DNA from: Acidimicrobiales bacterium
GTDB lineage: Bacteria > Actinomycetota > Acidimicrobiia > Acidimicrobiales > Bog-793
NCBI GenBank assembly: GCA_030037405.1
Contig: JASHRK010000147.1
Span: forward strand, 1 to 18,296
DNA length: 18,296 nucleotides
Direction of reading: 5' to 3'
The notes beneath the pieces are model-generated. The model did not search any database and was not told the DNA's origin. It saw only the letters and a list, made by a program, of their open reading frames with translations. Shown in pieces: positions 1 to 8,130 of this stretch; the stretch's first letter is position 1; each line of letters opens with the position of its first letter. Position numbers and translations under genes: made by a program.

Positions 1-381
1 CCGGACACTTTTTGAGAACTTTGAAGGAACGCCAAGATGAATCGATGCCGACAGAGCTAGGTCAGCAGCCAGCCTTCTCGAGCGCCTCCTCCACCGCGCG
101 AACGTCGTCATGACCGACGGCAAGTCCTGCCGAATGTGAGAGGCCAAGCGGAAGGAAGAAGGGAGACGCGCCAGGACCTGAACCCGAGGGGTGGTGACTT
201 TTCCTGGCCAGGCATGGCGTCCTCGACTTGAGGCACATTCCATCCAACCGCACGTGACTCTCTCAGGGTCAGGAGTTGCTCCTCCCGTCGCCATACGGTG
301 TGCTCGATGGCGCTTCGCGCTCCCGGTCAGAGAGCGTTCACGGCGTCTGCGAGGCGCGGATAGGCAGGGAGCTCACCAGAG
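1..381. other. Left-edge stretch without a convincing intact gene
   Basis: No frame here gives a recognisable full-length protein. The stretch lies downstream of the leftward GT4-methyltransferase gene. A short hairpin is visible (AGGAG 271-275, CTCCT 279-283, three-base loop) but has no T-run on either side, so I do not call it a terminator. The only coding-like signal is the minus-strand tail described separately at 62-154. Confidence 0.6.
62..154 (-). pseudogene. Possible C-terminal remnant of a DegT/DnrJ-type aminotransferase
   Basis: The last 30 codons of a minus-strand frame read LPLGLSHSAGLAVGHDD and then VRAVEEALEKAGC before a TGA stop. The pattern 'LPL...G(L)...DDV..V..AL' resembles the last helix of DegT/DnrJ/EryC1 sugar aminotransferases, which are common in polysaccharide clusters. 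The codons upstream in the same frame do not look like that family, and no frame continues the match, so if the resemblance is real this is a decayed or frameshifted fragment. It could equally be chance. Confidence 0.2.
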
Positions 382-2574
382 TCATCGAGAGAGCGGGACC
401 ATCTCAACCCAGAGATGCCAGCCGAGGAGATTGCCACCGGGCAGCCCGTGCACCGGTAACGGCGGAGCGTGCATGAACTCCTTGTGAGCTCCCGTGACGG
501 CAAAGTCCGGGAAGTCCCGGGACACGTCTTCAAGCCCGTAGACACGGGAGTAGGGGTTGGCGGGCCCGTCGGTATTTGCGTGGACGAAGCGGTGAAGCGC
601 CAGATAGTTGAGCAGTCCCTCCTGCTCGGCGTTGCGCAGGTGGTCGGCGAGAGCACCGTTCCGCACCAGCCTGCGCCAGGGCCATAGTCCGAGGAGGCAG
701 GCCCGTCTGAGGAGCCTGATAGAAAGCTGATAGTTGAGCGAGCCACGTGCATAGACCATCACTACGAGCCTCCCTCCTGGGCGCAGCACGCGGTACAGCT
801 CCCTTTGGGCGCCCAGGATGTCGGGCACGTGGTGCAGGACACCATGCGAGAACACGAGGTCAAACGAGTCATCCGGCATGGGGATATCGGTCACGGAGGC
901 TTGGCGGACCTGCTCGTAGGGCAGGCCGCGAAGCTCGAGGCGGATCTGCACGCGGCGCACAGACTCGGGGGTCAGGTCGATGCCGTTCCAGCGCGCACCT
1001 CTCCGTATCAGCTGCTCCGACTCGGCCCCCTGCCCGAGCCCGACTTCCAGGACGCGCCTCCCCGTCACGTCGAGCGCGTCGAGGCATCGAGGTATATGCG
1101 ACTCGAGTTCGTAGCGGGCACGATCATAGGCGTCGAAGAAGTCGGCGAAGTCCTCGCGGTACCTCTCGACCAGCCCACCGATCTTCTCGTCGCCGCAGGG
1201 ATGAGACTGCCAGAATCCGGCTATGTCCGCCTCGGAAGCAACTCCTGCCCCGAAGCGGCTCGTCGAGCGGTCTGGGCGGGCAGGAACGGCTGTATTGTCC
1301 GAGCCACTGGCTGTTCTAGCCCTGCGCCGGGCACGGTCTTCTCCTGAGGAACGGATGCTCCACTCTCCTCTATGCTCCGCGCCGGTACCCTCCCCAGACC
1401 AGACAGGGTTGTCAACGGCGAACCTGTAGATCTCCTCGAGCCTCGCGAGGTTGTCGTCGGGTGCGAAGCGGCGAGCGTAGCTCAGCTTCGCCGCGTGACC
1501 GAGGCCCGCCCAACGCTCCGGCGCTCGCTCGAGGTCACCGATGAGCTGCGCCAGAGCCCCGGGGTTGCCGGGCGGGTACAAGGCGCCGTCGACACCGTCT
1601 TCGATCAGTTCGGGGAAGGAGTCACGGGCCGGCGCTATCGCCGGTACCCCCGCTGACATGGCTTCCACGACGACCAGGCCAAAAGGCTCGTGCCATTGCG
1701 ACGGCACAACTGCCGCACGAGCGCTTGCGAGCAGAGAGTTGCTCTCACTCCTGTCCAGGAGTCCGCGGACCTCCACCGAGGGCCGGGTACCTGCCCAGCG
1801 GCGTATCTCGTCCCCGAGAGGACCGGCACCGGCGATGACGAGCTTGAGCTGGCGTGGGGAGCACCTATCCCAAGCCTGCATCAGGAACGGAAGTCCCTTA
1901 GCGTCGTTGAGCCGTCCGAGATAGACCACAATTGGTTCGCTCATATCCGATGATGGCACAGGATAGACGAGGTTCCACTTCACAAAACAGCGGTCTTTTG
2001 GAAGGTCAAGAGACGAGAACAGCTCTTGTTCGGCCTGCGAGATAAAGATATAAGCTGTGACAAGCTGTCGCCAGGTCGAACGATGTATCAAGGTCGCTAT
2101 GGCTAGTGGCGATGTCGCGAGAGTAGAACCTCTATAGCATCCGTGCCTGAGGGCAGCGACGGGAAGACGTCCAGGACAATCGTGGCATATAGCACCGTCG
2201 CGAAATAGCTCTCCACTCGGACAGATGAGTCGGTAGTTATGCAATGTCGCGACTACAGGAACGCGTTGTTGCCGGCATGTATGGAGCACCGAGGGGCTGA
2301 TAAGCGGGAACAGATTATGCACCTGCACCACGTCCGGGCTGAAGGCGTCCAGCTCCTGCTTGAGGGCTCGATTGGCACTCGGGCTCGAGACCACCCGAGT
2401 CGGGACGAGAGCTCTCTCGTACCGGGAGTAGCTCGCGATCTCGTCGCTCTTGCGCTCGAACAGCCTGACGTCGTGACCCGCGTGGACAAGAGCCGCCGTC
2501 TCTTGGTCGACGACATGGTTCTCCCCACTCGGCGAAGCTGACCGGTAGCGGTTGTGAACGACGAGCACCCGCAT
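382..2574 (-). CDS. Fused GT4 glycosyltransferase and SAM-dependent methyltransferase (730 aa)
   Basis: Probable bifunctional enzyme that adds a sugar to a lipid-linked polysaccharide intermediate and methylates a sugar; substrates cannot be read from sequence. Residues 1-385 are a GT-B fold GT4 transferase: N-terminal RVLVVHNRY, a four-Cys insertion (C118, C130, C133, C146) as in some GT4 subgroups, VYLGRLNDAKG around 217-227, and the EPFGLVVVE E-x7-E motif at 296-304. Residues about 390-445 are a charged, Arg/Ser-rich linker. Residues 446-730 are a class I methyltransferase with motif I VLEVGLGQG (508-516) and FDLVFSHGVLHHV (571-583). I chose ATG at 2574, where GGAG lies five bases upstream, over the TTG at 2592. 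The gene lies 85 bases downstream of the sugar transferase on the same strand and is probably co-transcribed. I saw no in-frame start at the head of the methyltransferase part, so it looks like one protein. Confidence 0.85.
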   Translation of the reverse strand: MRVLVVHNRYRSASPSGENHVVDQETAALVHAGHDVRLFERKSDEIASYSRYERALVPTRVVSSPSANRALKQELDAFSPDVVQVHNLFPLISPSVLHTCRQQRVPVVATLHNYRLICPSGELFRDGAICHDCPGRLPVAALRHGCYRGSTLATSPLAIATLIHRSTWRQLVTAYIFISQAEQELFSSLDLPKDRCFVKWNLVYPVPSSDMSEPIVVYLGRLNDAKGLPFLMQAWDRCSPRQLKLVIAGAGPLGDEIRRWAGTRPSVEVRGLLDRSESNSLLASARAAVVPSQWHEPFGLVVVEAMSAGVPAIAPARDSFPELIEDGVDGALYPPGNPGALAQLIGDLERAPERWAGLGHAAKLSYARRFAPDDNLARLEEIYRFAVDNPVWSGEGTGAEHRGEWSIRSSGEDRARRRARTASGSDNTAVPARPDRSTSRFGAGVASEADIAGFWQSHPCGDEKIGGLVERYREDFADFFDAYDRARYELESHIPRCLDALDVTGRRVLEVGLGQGAESEQLIRRGARWNGIDLTPESVRRVQIRLELRGLPYEQVRQASVTDIPMPDDSFDLVFSHGVLHHVPDILGAQRELYRVLRPGGRLVVMVYARGSLNYQLSIRLLRRACLLGLWPWRRLVRNGALADHLRNAEQEGLLNYLALHRFVHANTDGPANPYSRVYGLEDVSRDFPDFAVTGAHKEFMHAPPLPVHGLPGGNLLGWHLWVEMVPLSR

Positions 2575-2659
2575 CTCAGCTCCGCCTGCCAAAGTATCTT
2601 CCGGGATCGGTCATCGCATGACTTGGGGCTCGCCTCGACCGACGAAGAGGATCGTCAGC

Positions 2660-4297
2660 TCAAAGGGCGCCGTGCGCCCGAAGTACTCGCGAGGGCGTGT
2701 GCCAGAGGATCTTCAGGTCCCACATGAGGGACCACGACGCCACGTAGAGGTAGTCGAGCCTCCTCAGCTCGTCGTATGAGAGGTTGCTCCGGCCGGAGAT
2801 CTGCCAAAGCCCAGTCATGCCCGGCCGTACGTCGAAGCGGCGGGCGGCGTCGCCGTCGATCAGAGCGGACTCCGCCTCGATGAACGGACGGGGCCCGACG
2901 AGGGACATGTCACCCCTGATCACGTTGAGCAACTGGGGGAGCTCGTCGATGCTCGAGCGCCTGAGGAAGCGTCCCACCCTTGTAACCCGAGGGTCATGCC
3001 GGGCCTTGAAGAGCGGGCCGTCCATGATGTTCACGTTCCGCAGCTCTGGGTCGCCCGCTCGCTTTTCCGAGTCGTCGTACATGGTGCGGAACTTGAACAT
3101 GACGAAGGTGCTCCCGTTCCTGCCCACGCGGGACTGGCGGAAGAGCGCCGGTCCCGGAGACGAGAGCTTCACGGCCACGGCTGTCACCAAAAGCAGAGGA
3201 CTGGTGAGGACAAGCACGAGGCTCGCGACGGCGAGGTCGAAGCAACGCTTCGTGACCCGCGTGCCGAGATTGAACCCGCTCGGGGCCACGTCGATGAGGG
3301 CGAGCCCGGCGATCTCTCGCACCGAGGAGCGCCAGGTGAGCAACTCGAAGTAACGGGGCACGATCGAGATGGCAACTCTCGGGTTCACGGCCCGCAGCCG
3401 CTGGATCGCGTCCGCCGGATGAGTGCGGGAGAAGCTGACTATGACATGGTCGACGGAGTGCTTGGCGCAGATCTCCGGCAGGTCCTCGATCCCACCGAGC
3501 ACCCACGTGGCGGGCAGGTCGTCGATCTCCCCGATCACCCAGGTCCCGGGCTTCGGGTCGTCGTCCACGCATCCCACGACCGTGACCTGTGGGTCCCACG
3601 AGAGGTAGCGGATGAGGTGGCTTGCCATCGTCCCGCTCCCGACGACGACGACGCGGAAGTGCTGGGCGGCGACGGCGCGCATGAGAGCGCGGACCGTCCC
3701 ACGGGCGACTGGGATCACCGAGGCGCTCATCGCCAGGGCGAGGACGATCGTGACGGGCGCGATCGAGGTGCCTAGGTCGTCCGCGCCGATCAGGTGGATA
3801 AGCCCGAGGGTGACACAACCGGCGACCGCGAGCGCGTAGATGACGTCGCGGACCTCGCTGAAGGTATTGAGCATCAACTGGCGTGGCCAGCGTGTGTAGA
3901 GAGTGTTGACCCAGAACGCGATCACTGCCGCCAGGGGCAGCATGGCTCCGACCAGCAGGTTCGCCACGAGGCCGGACCCCCATCTTCCTGAGGGCGTCTG
4001 ATGCACGATCGAGACCGCCAACAGCTCGCACAGGCTCACCGTGAAGAGGTCGGTGGCGAGGAGCGCGAGACGCGGCGCGATGCGCGCGACACGACTAGTG
4101 ACCTCATCGCTGGCTTCAGCTTCAGCATAAAGCTCTTCGCTGGCAAGAGCGACGCGCCTCAACCCACGCTTTCCAACAGCACCCCGCTGGTCACCGGCCT
4201 CGCACGCAGCCGGATCGTCCGCCAGCACTACCTGACGTCTTGACATTCCCCAGTCCCTCGCTCCATAGGAGGGTGCCGGCCATGCCCGACCGATCAT
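2660..4297 (-). CDS. Polyprenyl-phosphate sugar-1-phosphate transferase starting exopolysaccharide repeat units
   Basis: Integral membrane enzyme of the WbaP/PssY-like family that moves a sugar-1-phosphate from a nucleotide sugar to undecaprenyl phosphate, the first step of surface polysaccharide assembly. Residues about 75-200 contain four hydrophobic segments; 213-330 form a nucleotide-binding-like (CoA-binding) domain with VVVVGSGTMASHL. The bacterial sugar-transferase domain is C-terminal: KRCFDLAVA (350-358), a membrane hairpin at 358-378, FRQSRVGRNG, FKFRTM (401-406), SIDELPQLLNV (449-459), MSLVGPRP (464-471) and RPGMTGLWQISGRS (491-504). The length of 545 aa is slightly above the usual. 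Residues 252-275 carry a 12-residue tandem duplication. Start is uncertain: ATG 4297 has GGGGAGG immediately before it, and ATG 4246 (residue 18) is also possible. It diverges from the AlgD-like gene. Confidence 0.92.
   Translation of the reverse strand: MIGRAWPAPSYGARDWGMSRRQVVLADDPAACEAGDQRGAVGKRGLRRVALASEELYAEAEASDEVTSRVARIAPRLALLATDLFTVSLCELLAVSIVHQTPSGRWGSGLVANLLVGAMLPLAAVIAFWVNTLYTRWPRQLMLNTFSEVRDVIYALAVAGCVTLGLIHLIGADDLGTSIAPVTIVLALAMSASVIPVARGTVRALMRAVAAQHFRVVVVGSGTMASHLIRYLSWDPQVTVVGCVDDDPKPGTWVIGEIDDLPATWVLGGIEDLPEICAKHSVDHVIVSFSRTHPADAIQRLRAVNPRVAISIVPRYFELLTWRSSVREIAGLALIDVAPSGFNLGTRVTKRCFDLAVASLVLVLTSPLLLVTAVAVKLSSPGPALFRQSRVGRNGSTFVMFKFRTMYDDSEKRAGDPELRNVNIMDGPLFKARHDPRVTRVGRFLRRSSIDELPQLLNVIRGDMSLVGPRPFIEAESALIDGDAARRFDVRPGMTGLWQISGRSNLSYDELRRLDYLYVASWSLMWDLKILWHTPSRVLRAHGAL
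3477..3548. repeat. 36-bp tandem duplication inside the sugar transferase gene
   Basis: Two adjacent 36-base units (3477-3512 and 3513-3548) match at 29 of 36 positions by direct comparison. On the coding strand they give TWVIGEIDDLPA followed by TWVLGGIEDLPE, an in-frame doubling of a segment that relatives usually have once between the nucleotide-binding motif and the linker. Confidence 0.85.
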
Positions 4298-4474
4298 CCT
4301 CCCCAGTCTCAGACATACAACGGGGGCATAACATCTGAGGTTGCGCGTAACCGTACCAGGTTGCGGCGCCTCCGGCTACAGGAGAACCGAAATGTTGTCA
4401 GGGCTTATGCTTCATGTCATCTCGCGCTACTGCCGTCAGAGCTCGTGGCACTGCGAGGATCAGGAGGGACGGTC
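4298..4474. promoter_or_regulatory. Divergent intergenic region between sugar transferase and AlgD-like genes
   Basis: This stretch must hold the start signals for both directions. AGGTTGCG occurs twice as a direct repeat (4338-4345 and 4358-4365), 20 bases apart or about two helical turns, and GGTT-GCGCGT-AACC forms a small inverted repeat over the first copy. These could be a regulator site. I see no clear -35/-10 pair. The Shine-Dalgarno AGGAGGG (4462-4468) belongs to the AlgD-like gene. Confidence 0.35.
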
Positions 4475-5782
4475 GTGAGAGTTGCCGTCATGGGGCTCGG
4501 CTACGTAGGCACAGTCTCGGCCGCTTGCCTCGCCTCCCATGGGAACGACGTGTGGGGTGTCGACATCGACGACCACAAGGTGGCCGCCATCTCGAGGGGG
4601 CTGAGCCCTGTCATCGAGCCCGGGCTCGGCGAGATGGTGGACCGAGCCGTGCGCTCGGGCTCTCTCCACGCCACAGGTGATCCGGGCGAAGCTCTCGCCG
4701 GCGCTGACGTGTCGTTCATCTGTGTCGGCACACCGAGCTCGGACAACGGTGCCACAGATCTCAGCTATGTGGCCCGAGCCTCCGAGCAGATCGCCGAAGC
4801 GCTCGGCGCTCGAGCGGAAAGCGAGCGCCTCCATGTCGTAGTCGTGCGGTCCACCGTGCCGCCGGGAACCGTCGAGTCCCTCGTCGGGCCGGCAATGAGG
4901 GAGACCGGTGGGACGGTCGGGACGGCGATGTGCCCCGAGTTCCTCCGAGAGGGTTCGGGTATAGCCGACTTCTTCGATCCTCCGTTCACCATCATCGGCA
5001 CGGAGGACGGCGAGGTCGCACAGGTCCTCTCGTCGCTCTTCTCGTTTCTCGACGCCCCCGTCAGAGTAGTTCCCGTCCGCGTCGCCGAGTCGCTCAAATA
5101 CGCCTGCAACGCCTTTCACGCGACGAAGGTCGTCTTCGCGAACGAGATGGCGCGGGTGCTCGGTCCGATGGGGATCGACTCCCGTGCAGTCATGTCCATC
5201 TTCTGCGAGGACGGGAGGCTCAACATCTCACCGAGCTATCTGCGTCCAGGATTCGCCTTCGGCGGGCCCTGCCTGCCGAAGGACCTGCGATCGCTCCTGC
5301 ACCTGGCTCGCATGCAGAGCGTCGACCTCCCCATGCTGTCCGGCGTCATCACCTCGAACGAGGTGGTGGTGCAGAGCGTCGTGAACCGGATCACGGCGAC
5401 GGACGGTAGGACGGTCGCCCTTATCGGCCTCAGCTTCAAGGCCTCGAGTGACGACTTGCGGGAGAGCCCGAACGTCCGGATGGCAGAGACTCTTGTCGGC
5501 AAGGGCTACGAGGTGAGGATCTACGATCCCGTGGTACAGCCCTCGCAGCTCATCGGTACGAACCTCCGCTACGTCGAGTCGAAGCTCCCTCACTTGCGAC
5601 GGCTCATGACCGACGACGCCGCCTCTGCCGTCGAGGGAGCAGACCTCGCGGTCGTCGCCTCGACGGACTCGACGGCAGTAGCTGCTTTGCTGGCTCGTCC
5701 GCCCCGGCGCATCCTCGATCTCACGGGCGGTCTTGGACCTGAAGTGGAGGCACTCGAAGGCTACGAGGGCATTGGCTGGTAG
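4475..5782 (+). CDS. Nucleotide-sugar 6-dehydrogenase, GDP-mannose 6-dehydrogenase (AlgD)-like
   Basis: Cytoplasmic NAD-dependent enzyme that oxidises the C6 hydroxyl of a nucleotide sugar to a uronic acid, supplying uronate for a polysaccharide. Starts at GTG 4475 with AGGAGGG six bases upstream, giving 435 aa. An N-terminal NAD fold MGLGYVG (residues 6-12) is followed by FICVGTPS (81-88), VVRSTVPPGTV (123-133), CPEFLREG (153-160), the catalytic region with K208 and N212 in ESLKYACNAFHATKV, and catalytic C266 in FAFGGPCLPKD. LSFKASSDDLRESP (319-332) and a C-terminal EGIGW match AlgD almost exactly (AlgD ends EGICW), and the length equals AlgD. RLNISPSYLRPGFAFGG also follows the GDP-mannose rather than the UDP-glucose branch. 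UDP-glucose as substrate cannot be excluded. Convergent with the beta-helix gene, 23 bases apart. Confidence 0.93.
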   Translation: MRVAVMGLGYVGTVSAACLASHGNDVWGVDIDDHKVAAISRGLSPVIEPGLGEMVDRAVRSGSLHATGDPGEALAGADVSFICVGTPSSDNGATDLSYVARASEQIAEALGARAESERLHVVVVRSTVPPGTVESLVGPAMRETGGTVGTAMCPEFLREGSGIADFFDPPFTIIGTEDGEVAQVLSSLFSFLDAPVRVVPVRVAESLKYACNAFHATKVVFANEMARVLGPMGIDSRAVMSIFCEDGRLNISPSYLRPGFAFGGPCLPKDLRSLLHLARMQSVDLPMLSGVITSNEVVVQSVVNRITATDGRTVALIGLSFKASSDDLRESPNVRMAETLVGKGYEVRIYDPVVQPSQLIGTNLRYVESKLPHLRRLMTDDAASAVEGADLAVVASTDSTAVAALLARPPRRILDLTGGLGPEVEALEGYEGIGW

Positions 5783-5791
5783 AACCTTTGG

Positions 5792-5813
5792 CCTCCCGCC
5801 TTCGCTCAGGAGG
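5792..5813. terminator. Weak inverted repeat at the convergent gene ends
   Basis: CCTCC (5792-5796) pairs with GGAGG (5809-5813) around a 12-base loop, between the converging AlgD-like and beta-helix genes and overlapping the stop of the latter. The stem is short and no T-run follows on either strand, so termination here is only suggested by position. Confidence 0.2.
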
Positions 5814-8130
5814 TGTGGCTCCCCGCGTCCTGCCCGAAGCCGCTCGTGCACTCCCCTGACTGCTGCTCTTCGGCAGACAGGCAGCTGTCGGTGACAGGAG
5901 CGGTCCACTGCGCCCAGGTGACGACGTTGTCCTGGTTCCAGGCCATGAAGGTCCAGGGACCCTTGTAGGTGTTGTCCTTGAAGACGTTGTCCTGGTCGAA
6001 GGCGACGTTGTTGGAGACGGTGAAGCCCGTATAGGGGGCTGCTATGCCGTACTCGGCGAAGACGCCGTTCTGCCCGCACGAGCTCGCCTCGGTACAGTCA
6101 GAGCCTATGGCCGAGGGTGAGAAGTCGAAGGTGTTGTCGCTGACCGTGACGTCTTGGGTCCGCCAGCGGCAGTCCCAGAACCAGTCGAGAGAGGGCGACC
6201 CGGTGTCCTCGCCGGCGACTGCCGACGGGAGGTTGGCGGCGCAGTTCGAGAGGGTGACCTGTGAGGGGCCACTGAGGGTACAGCCGCCCGTGTCGTAGCC
6301 GTCTGAGCAGTAGCGGTCCGAGTTGTCAAAGAGCACCACGCCCGACCAGTTGTTCGTGAAAGTGTTGTCCGAGATCGTGATGCTCCCCGAGGAGTAGCCG
6401 GGGACCTGTGAGTAGCCGCCGGAGTTGCTGATGTAGATCGCAGGCGTGGGGAAGCCCGGGTTGCCCACGCCTGCTCCCCAGGCGTTGTCTACGAACGTGT
6501 TGTAAGTGATCGTGGCGTTGTAGGAGATCTCGTATTGGAGCGCGACCGCATAGTTGTCGGCTAAGTAGTTGTCGGAGATGTCAAAGCCAGTGTTGTCGGT
6601 GTCGACCCAGATCCCGGCGTCGTAGTTGTCGTAGACGTAGTTGCCCGTCACGAGAGCCCCGTCCACCTGCCAGAACTTCACCCCCCCGGCACACCCGCAG
6701 CCGTCGTACTCGCCTGCGCCGGCGCAGTTGGACTGGATCTCGGAGGCCGGCACCGGGTCGGGCGACGAGTCCTCCCAGTTGCAGGTGTCGTTGTAGGCGA
6801 TCTCGTTGTCCTCGAGGGTGAGGTTGGAGGGGCCGCCTGTCACGGCAGAGATGGCGCTCGTCCCCTCGTAGTCGCCGTCGTAGGCGTCGAGGGCGTACTC
6901 GCCGTTGTAGGTCATACAATCGTCTCTCACCACCTCGTTCGTGCCTGCCATGAGACCCGAGCCAGGCGAGTTGTCGGTGACGGTGTCGTCCTCGATCGTC
7001 CAGTCGTCACCCGAGGACTGGTTCACCGCCCCCTCGGCCCCAGGCGGGTGGAAGTCATCGATCGTCAGGTGCTCGATCGTCACGTCTGTCGCCGTCCCCG
7101 CAAAGGCGTAGTTGTTCTTACCCTGGCCGTCGATGACCGCCCCGGGAGCACCCGTGTAGGTATCGCCGTGACCGGGGTCGATCTGGGCATACTCGCCCGT
7201 GCCAAGGGTGTGGGTCCCCGCCGCGAAGTAGTAGGTCTTGTCAGGGGTGTCGTAGCTTCCTGTGTTCTGTCCCGCCCGGATGGTGATGGCGTGGCGAGGA
7301 GCCCGGCTCGGCCCCGCCAGGACGCTCGCGTCCCCGCAGATCTCTCCAGCTTCACCCGGCGTCACGCTGTGGCGTGCCGCTTGCAGTGCAACCGTGGCCG
7401 AGACGGGTTCGAGGGAAGATGGCTGCGCCGTCCAGTTGAGCTGCGGAGTGGTACCGGAGCTCGCGCGAGCACGAAGCGCGATCCGGACTTCCGAGCGGCT
7501 GGGATTGACCACCTGCCCGATGCTGCCTCGCTCATGGCGGGCTTGCTCGCCATGCATCGTGGACGACGCCTTTTCGAGGCTCAGTCCTTCGCTGAAGAGG
7601 AGAACGGTGTGGCTGACGTCCAAGTGCAGGCGCGGCGACGTCCGTCCCTTCACCGCGACCGATCCCACGGTCGGGTCGTACTGATCGACGCCCGAGAAAG
7701 CCGCCGTGATCATCGAGACCTCACCGGCCGGTCTTACTCGGACGGAGGCTCGTGTGCGTTGGCGTTCCGCAACCGTGTCACAAGCGACGAGCTGTGTACC
7801 TGACCCGTTGCTCGTTGCAAAGAGCACCTTCCAACCGCTCGGGCAGCTGACATGGCTGGACGGGAGCGTCTCTATGTAGGTGACGACGACGTCTCCAGCC
7901 CTGACGTCGCTCGGCAGGCGAACGATGGCACTGGCGGCGCGGGCCGATCGGAACATCGTCGGCCGACCTACCTTTCGGACTGTCGTGTACACGGTCGAGC
8001 CGCTGCTCGCCGGCAACCCGCTTGCCGGCACAGACTCGCCTGCCGACACGGAGACGAACCCGAGGAGGGCGATGCAGGACACGATGGCTAGCCGCACGGC
8101 GCGCTTTTGACTTCCCGTCTTAGCAGTCAT
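5806..8130 (-). CDS. Secreted right-handed parallel beta-helix protein (774 aa)
   Basis: Exported protein, probably a polysaccharide lyase, epimerase or glycan-binding protein; activity cannot be fixed from sequence. An N-terminal signal peptide is clear: KR at 9-10, hydrophobic core about 13-30, and small residues after it. Residues about 45-255 look like a beta-sandwich domain (RAGDVVVTYIET, PSGWKVLF, AAFSGVDQYDPTVGS), a pattern seen in secreted actinobacterial proteins. Residues about 280-740 form the beta-helix, with repeating turns such as ITISDNTFTNN, VTVSDNTF and DISDNYLADNY, rich in Asn and Asp as in CASH/NosD-type helices. Cys pairs (C469, C478, C480, C608, C617) suggest disulfides. 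No LPXTG or C-terminal membrane segment is seen, so release from the cell is likely. Its position next to an AlgD-like gene recalls AlgG, a beta-helix mannuronan epimerase, but the AlgG catalytic motif was not recognised. Confidence 0.85.
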   Translation of the reverse strand: MTAKTGSQKRAVRLAIVSCIALLGFVSVSAGESVPASGLPASSGSTVYTTVRKVGRPTMFRSARAASAIVRLPSDVRAGDVVVTYIETLPSSHVSCPSGWKVLFATSNGSGTQLVACDTVAERQRTRASVRVRPAGEVSMITAAFSGVDQYDPTVGSVAVKGRTSPRLHLDVSHTVLLFSEGLSLEKASSTMHGEQARHERGSIGQVVNPSRSEVRIALRARASSGTTPQLNWTAQPSSLEPVSATVALQAARHSVTPGEAGEICGDASVLAGPSRAPRHAITIRAGQNTGSYDTPDKTYYFAAGTHTLGTGEYAQIDPGHGDTYTGAPGAVIDGQGKNNYAFAGTATDVTIEHLTIDDFHPPGAEGAVNQSSGDDWTIEDDTVTDNSPGSGLMAGTNEVVRDDCMTYNGEYALDAYDGDYEGTSAISAVTGGPSNLTLEDNEIAYNDTCNWEDSSPDPVPASEIQSNCAGAGEYDGCGCAGGVKFWQVDGALVTGNYVYDNYDAGIWVDTDNTGFDISDNYLADNYAVALQYEISYNATITYNTFVDNAWGAGVGNPGFPTPAIYISNSGGYSQVPGYSSGSITISDNTFTNNWSGVVLFDNSDRYCSDGYDTGGCTLSGPSQVTLSNCAANLPSAVAGEDTGSPSLDWFWDCRWRTQDVTVSDNTFDFSPSAIGSDCTEASSCGQNGVFAEYGIAAPYTGFTVSNNVAFDQDNVFKDNTYKGPWTFMAWNQDNVVTWAQWTAPVTDSCLSAEEQQSGECTSGFGQDAGSHTS

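Noticed and set aside
4460..5119. Long open frame on the minus strand inside the AlgD-like gene
   Set aside because: It mirrors the GC-rich codon pattern of the real gene, has no recognisable domain, and the plus frame matches AlgD motif by motif.
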